Positions 5,938 to 6,542 of a DNA stretch of 6,542 nucleotides are shown piece by piece (position 1 is the first letter of the stretch; the number at the start of each line of letters is the position of its first letter). Origin of the DNA: an uncultured Eubacteriales bacterium (GTDB lineage Bacteria; Bacillota; Clostridia; Lachnospirales; Lachnospiraceae); assembly GCA_900321145.1 (NCBI GenBank), contig ONVB01000347.1, positions 1 to 6,542 of the forward strand. The letters are read 5' to 3'. A model generated the notes under the pieces. The model did no database searches, had not been told where the DNA came from, and worked only from the letters and a program-made list of their open reading frames with translations. The position numbers and the translations under genes were made by a program.

Positions 5938-6542
5938 TGCTCACTCCTCCTTGTCCTAAGTACCGGCCTTATGCCGTATATCTGCTCAAAGAAATCGGCT
6001 CTCGACTCGAAAAGTCCCGTCTCAAGCGCAAGGTCGTCATATGTTTTCGCGCTTATCACAAGCTTATCGTTGCTTACTGTAACGCTTATATCGTCTATCT
6101 TCTGCGTATGGCTCTTATCAAGCACATTCGCTATCCTTAAGATGGCCGCCAGCTTGGCTACCACTATGTAATCGGCCTGTCCGAGCTCCGCCGCCACTGC
6201 CTCCTTCGACGGAAGGAAGAAAAGATTATACCTGATCACATTTGCGATCTCCATGCGTTCCTTGTGAGTAAGTCCGATTATCTCACTGTTAGCAACTATA
6301 TAGTAGGAATTCATGGCTCCGTCGTTTAAGTTGATATAGTTTCCGCACTCATGAAGGATCGCCGCTATGTGGAGCTGAAGCCTCTCTTTTCTGCCGAGCC
6401 CGTGCACCTTCTTCATACCGTCAAACAGCGCAAGCGCAAAGCTCGCCACTCTGTCCGTATGTGCCCTGTTGCAGCGGTAACGCCTGTTTAAATACATGGC
6501 CGAAGCTATGATGTCATCCTCGAAGTTGTGATTGAACACAAC
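5934..6542 (-). CDS. ppx: Exopolyphosphatase family protein (Ppx/GppA), C-terminal part only
   Basis: The frame is open to the window edge (GTT GTG TTC at 6542-6534), so the visible 202 residues are the C-terminal end of a longer protein; family members are usually 300 to 520 aa. The GTG at 6539 is an internal valine codon rather than a supported start, since no upstream sequence is available. The fragment shows the HD-like helical domain of Ppx/GppA proteins: AHTDRVA (H28 of the fragment), LQLHIAAILHECGNYI (H58, H64-E65), HKERMEIANVIRYN and KLAAILRIANVLDKSH. HE in place of the HD pair is usual in this family. Full-length members release phosphate from polyphosphate ends or hydrolyse pppGpp; which applies cannot be told because the N-terminal ASKHA domain is outside. 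The stop TGA overlaps the ppk start by four bases. A stand-alone HD-like protein remains a lesser alternative. Confidence 0.85.
   Translation of the reverse strand, partial: VVFNHNFEDDIIASAMYLNRRYRCNRAHTDRVASFALALFDGMKKVHGLGRKERLQLHIAAILHECGNYINLNDGAMNSYYIVANSEIIGLTHKERMEIANVIRYNLFFLPSKEAVAAELGQADYIVVAKLAAILRIANVLDKSHTQKIDDISVTVSNDKLVISAKTYDDLALETGLFESRADFFEQIYGIRPVLRTRRSEQ
5946..5952 (-). promoter_or_regulatory. Ribosome binding site of ppk inside the end of the ppx-like gene
   Basis: AAGGAGG (minus strand) lies within the last codons of the ppx-like gene, eight bases before the first ATG of ppk at 5937. Together with the ATGA stop-start overlap it supports translational coupling of the two genes and chooses the first over the second of the adjacent ATG codons. 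Confidence 0.85.

Noticed and set aside
1..6542. CRISPR array, insertion sequence, tRNA, rRNA or attachment site
   Set aside because: No spaced repeats, transposase, terminal inverted repeats or RNA gene signatures were found; the only tandem repeat is inside a coding spacer.

Overview
All supported genes lie on the minus strand, so transcription runs from high to low coordinates. The window looks like a chromosomal segment of a low-to-moderate GC, Gram-positive anaerobe of the Clostridia, most likely a Lachnospiraceae member such as a Butyrivibrio or Roseburia relative. The grounds are strong AGGAGG-type ribosome binding sites before every gene start seen, a lipoprotein signal ending in LAAC followed by a Thr/Glu/Ala/Pro-rich spacer, and a three-gene sugar ABC transporter operon with no ATPase gene. 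This placement is inference from style, not from a marker gene.

Right part (6542 down to 3817): the 3' end of an exopolyphosphatase-family gene (Ppx/GppA, C-terminal HD-like domain only, cut by the window edge) runs into a complete polyphosphate kinase gene (ppk, 706 aa) through a 4-base ATGA overlap. The pair suggests one transcription and translation unit that both makes and breaks inorganic polyphosphate. No convincing terminator is visible after ppk.

Middle (3816 to 3447): 370 bases without an established gene. They hold a pair of 9-base direct repeats, an A-tract, a near-consensus sigma-A promoter (TTGCAA, 17 bases, TATAAT), a perfect inverted repeat just inside the predicted transcript start, and a leader of about 224 bases with several possible hairpins and a doubtful 27-codon ORF. 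The leader ends in a strong ribosome binding site before a GTG start.

Left part (3446 to 1): a carbohydrate ABC importer operon in the order binding lipoprotein, MalF/UgpA-type permease, MalG/UgpE-type permease. A 13-bp hairpin with a UUCG tetraloop and no U-tract sits between the binding-protein gene and the first permease gene, where it could protect the upstream mRNA end and favour excess binding protein. The two permease genes are 14 bases apart, with the ribosome binding site of the second overlapping the stop codon of the first. A 15-bp intrinsic terminator closes the operon at the window edge. The ATPase must be supplied from elsewhere, as MsmX-type ATPases are in other Firmicutes. The substrate cannot be named from sequence alone.

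I see no clear sign of a previously undescribed system. The most interesting parts are regulatory: the long structured leader with its promoter-proximal inverted repeat, and the intercistronic tetraloop hairpin.
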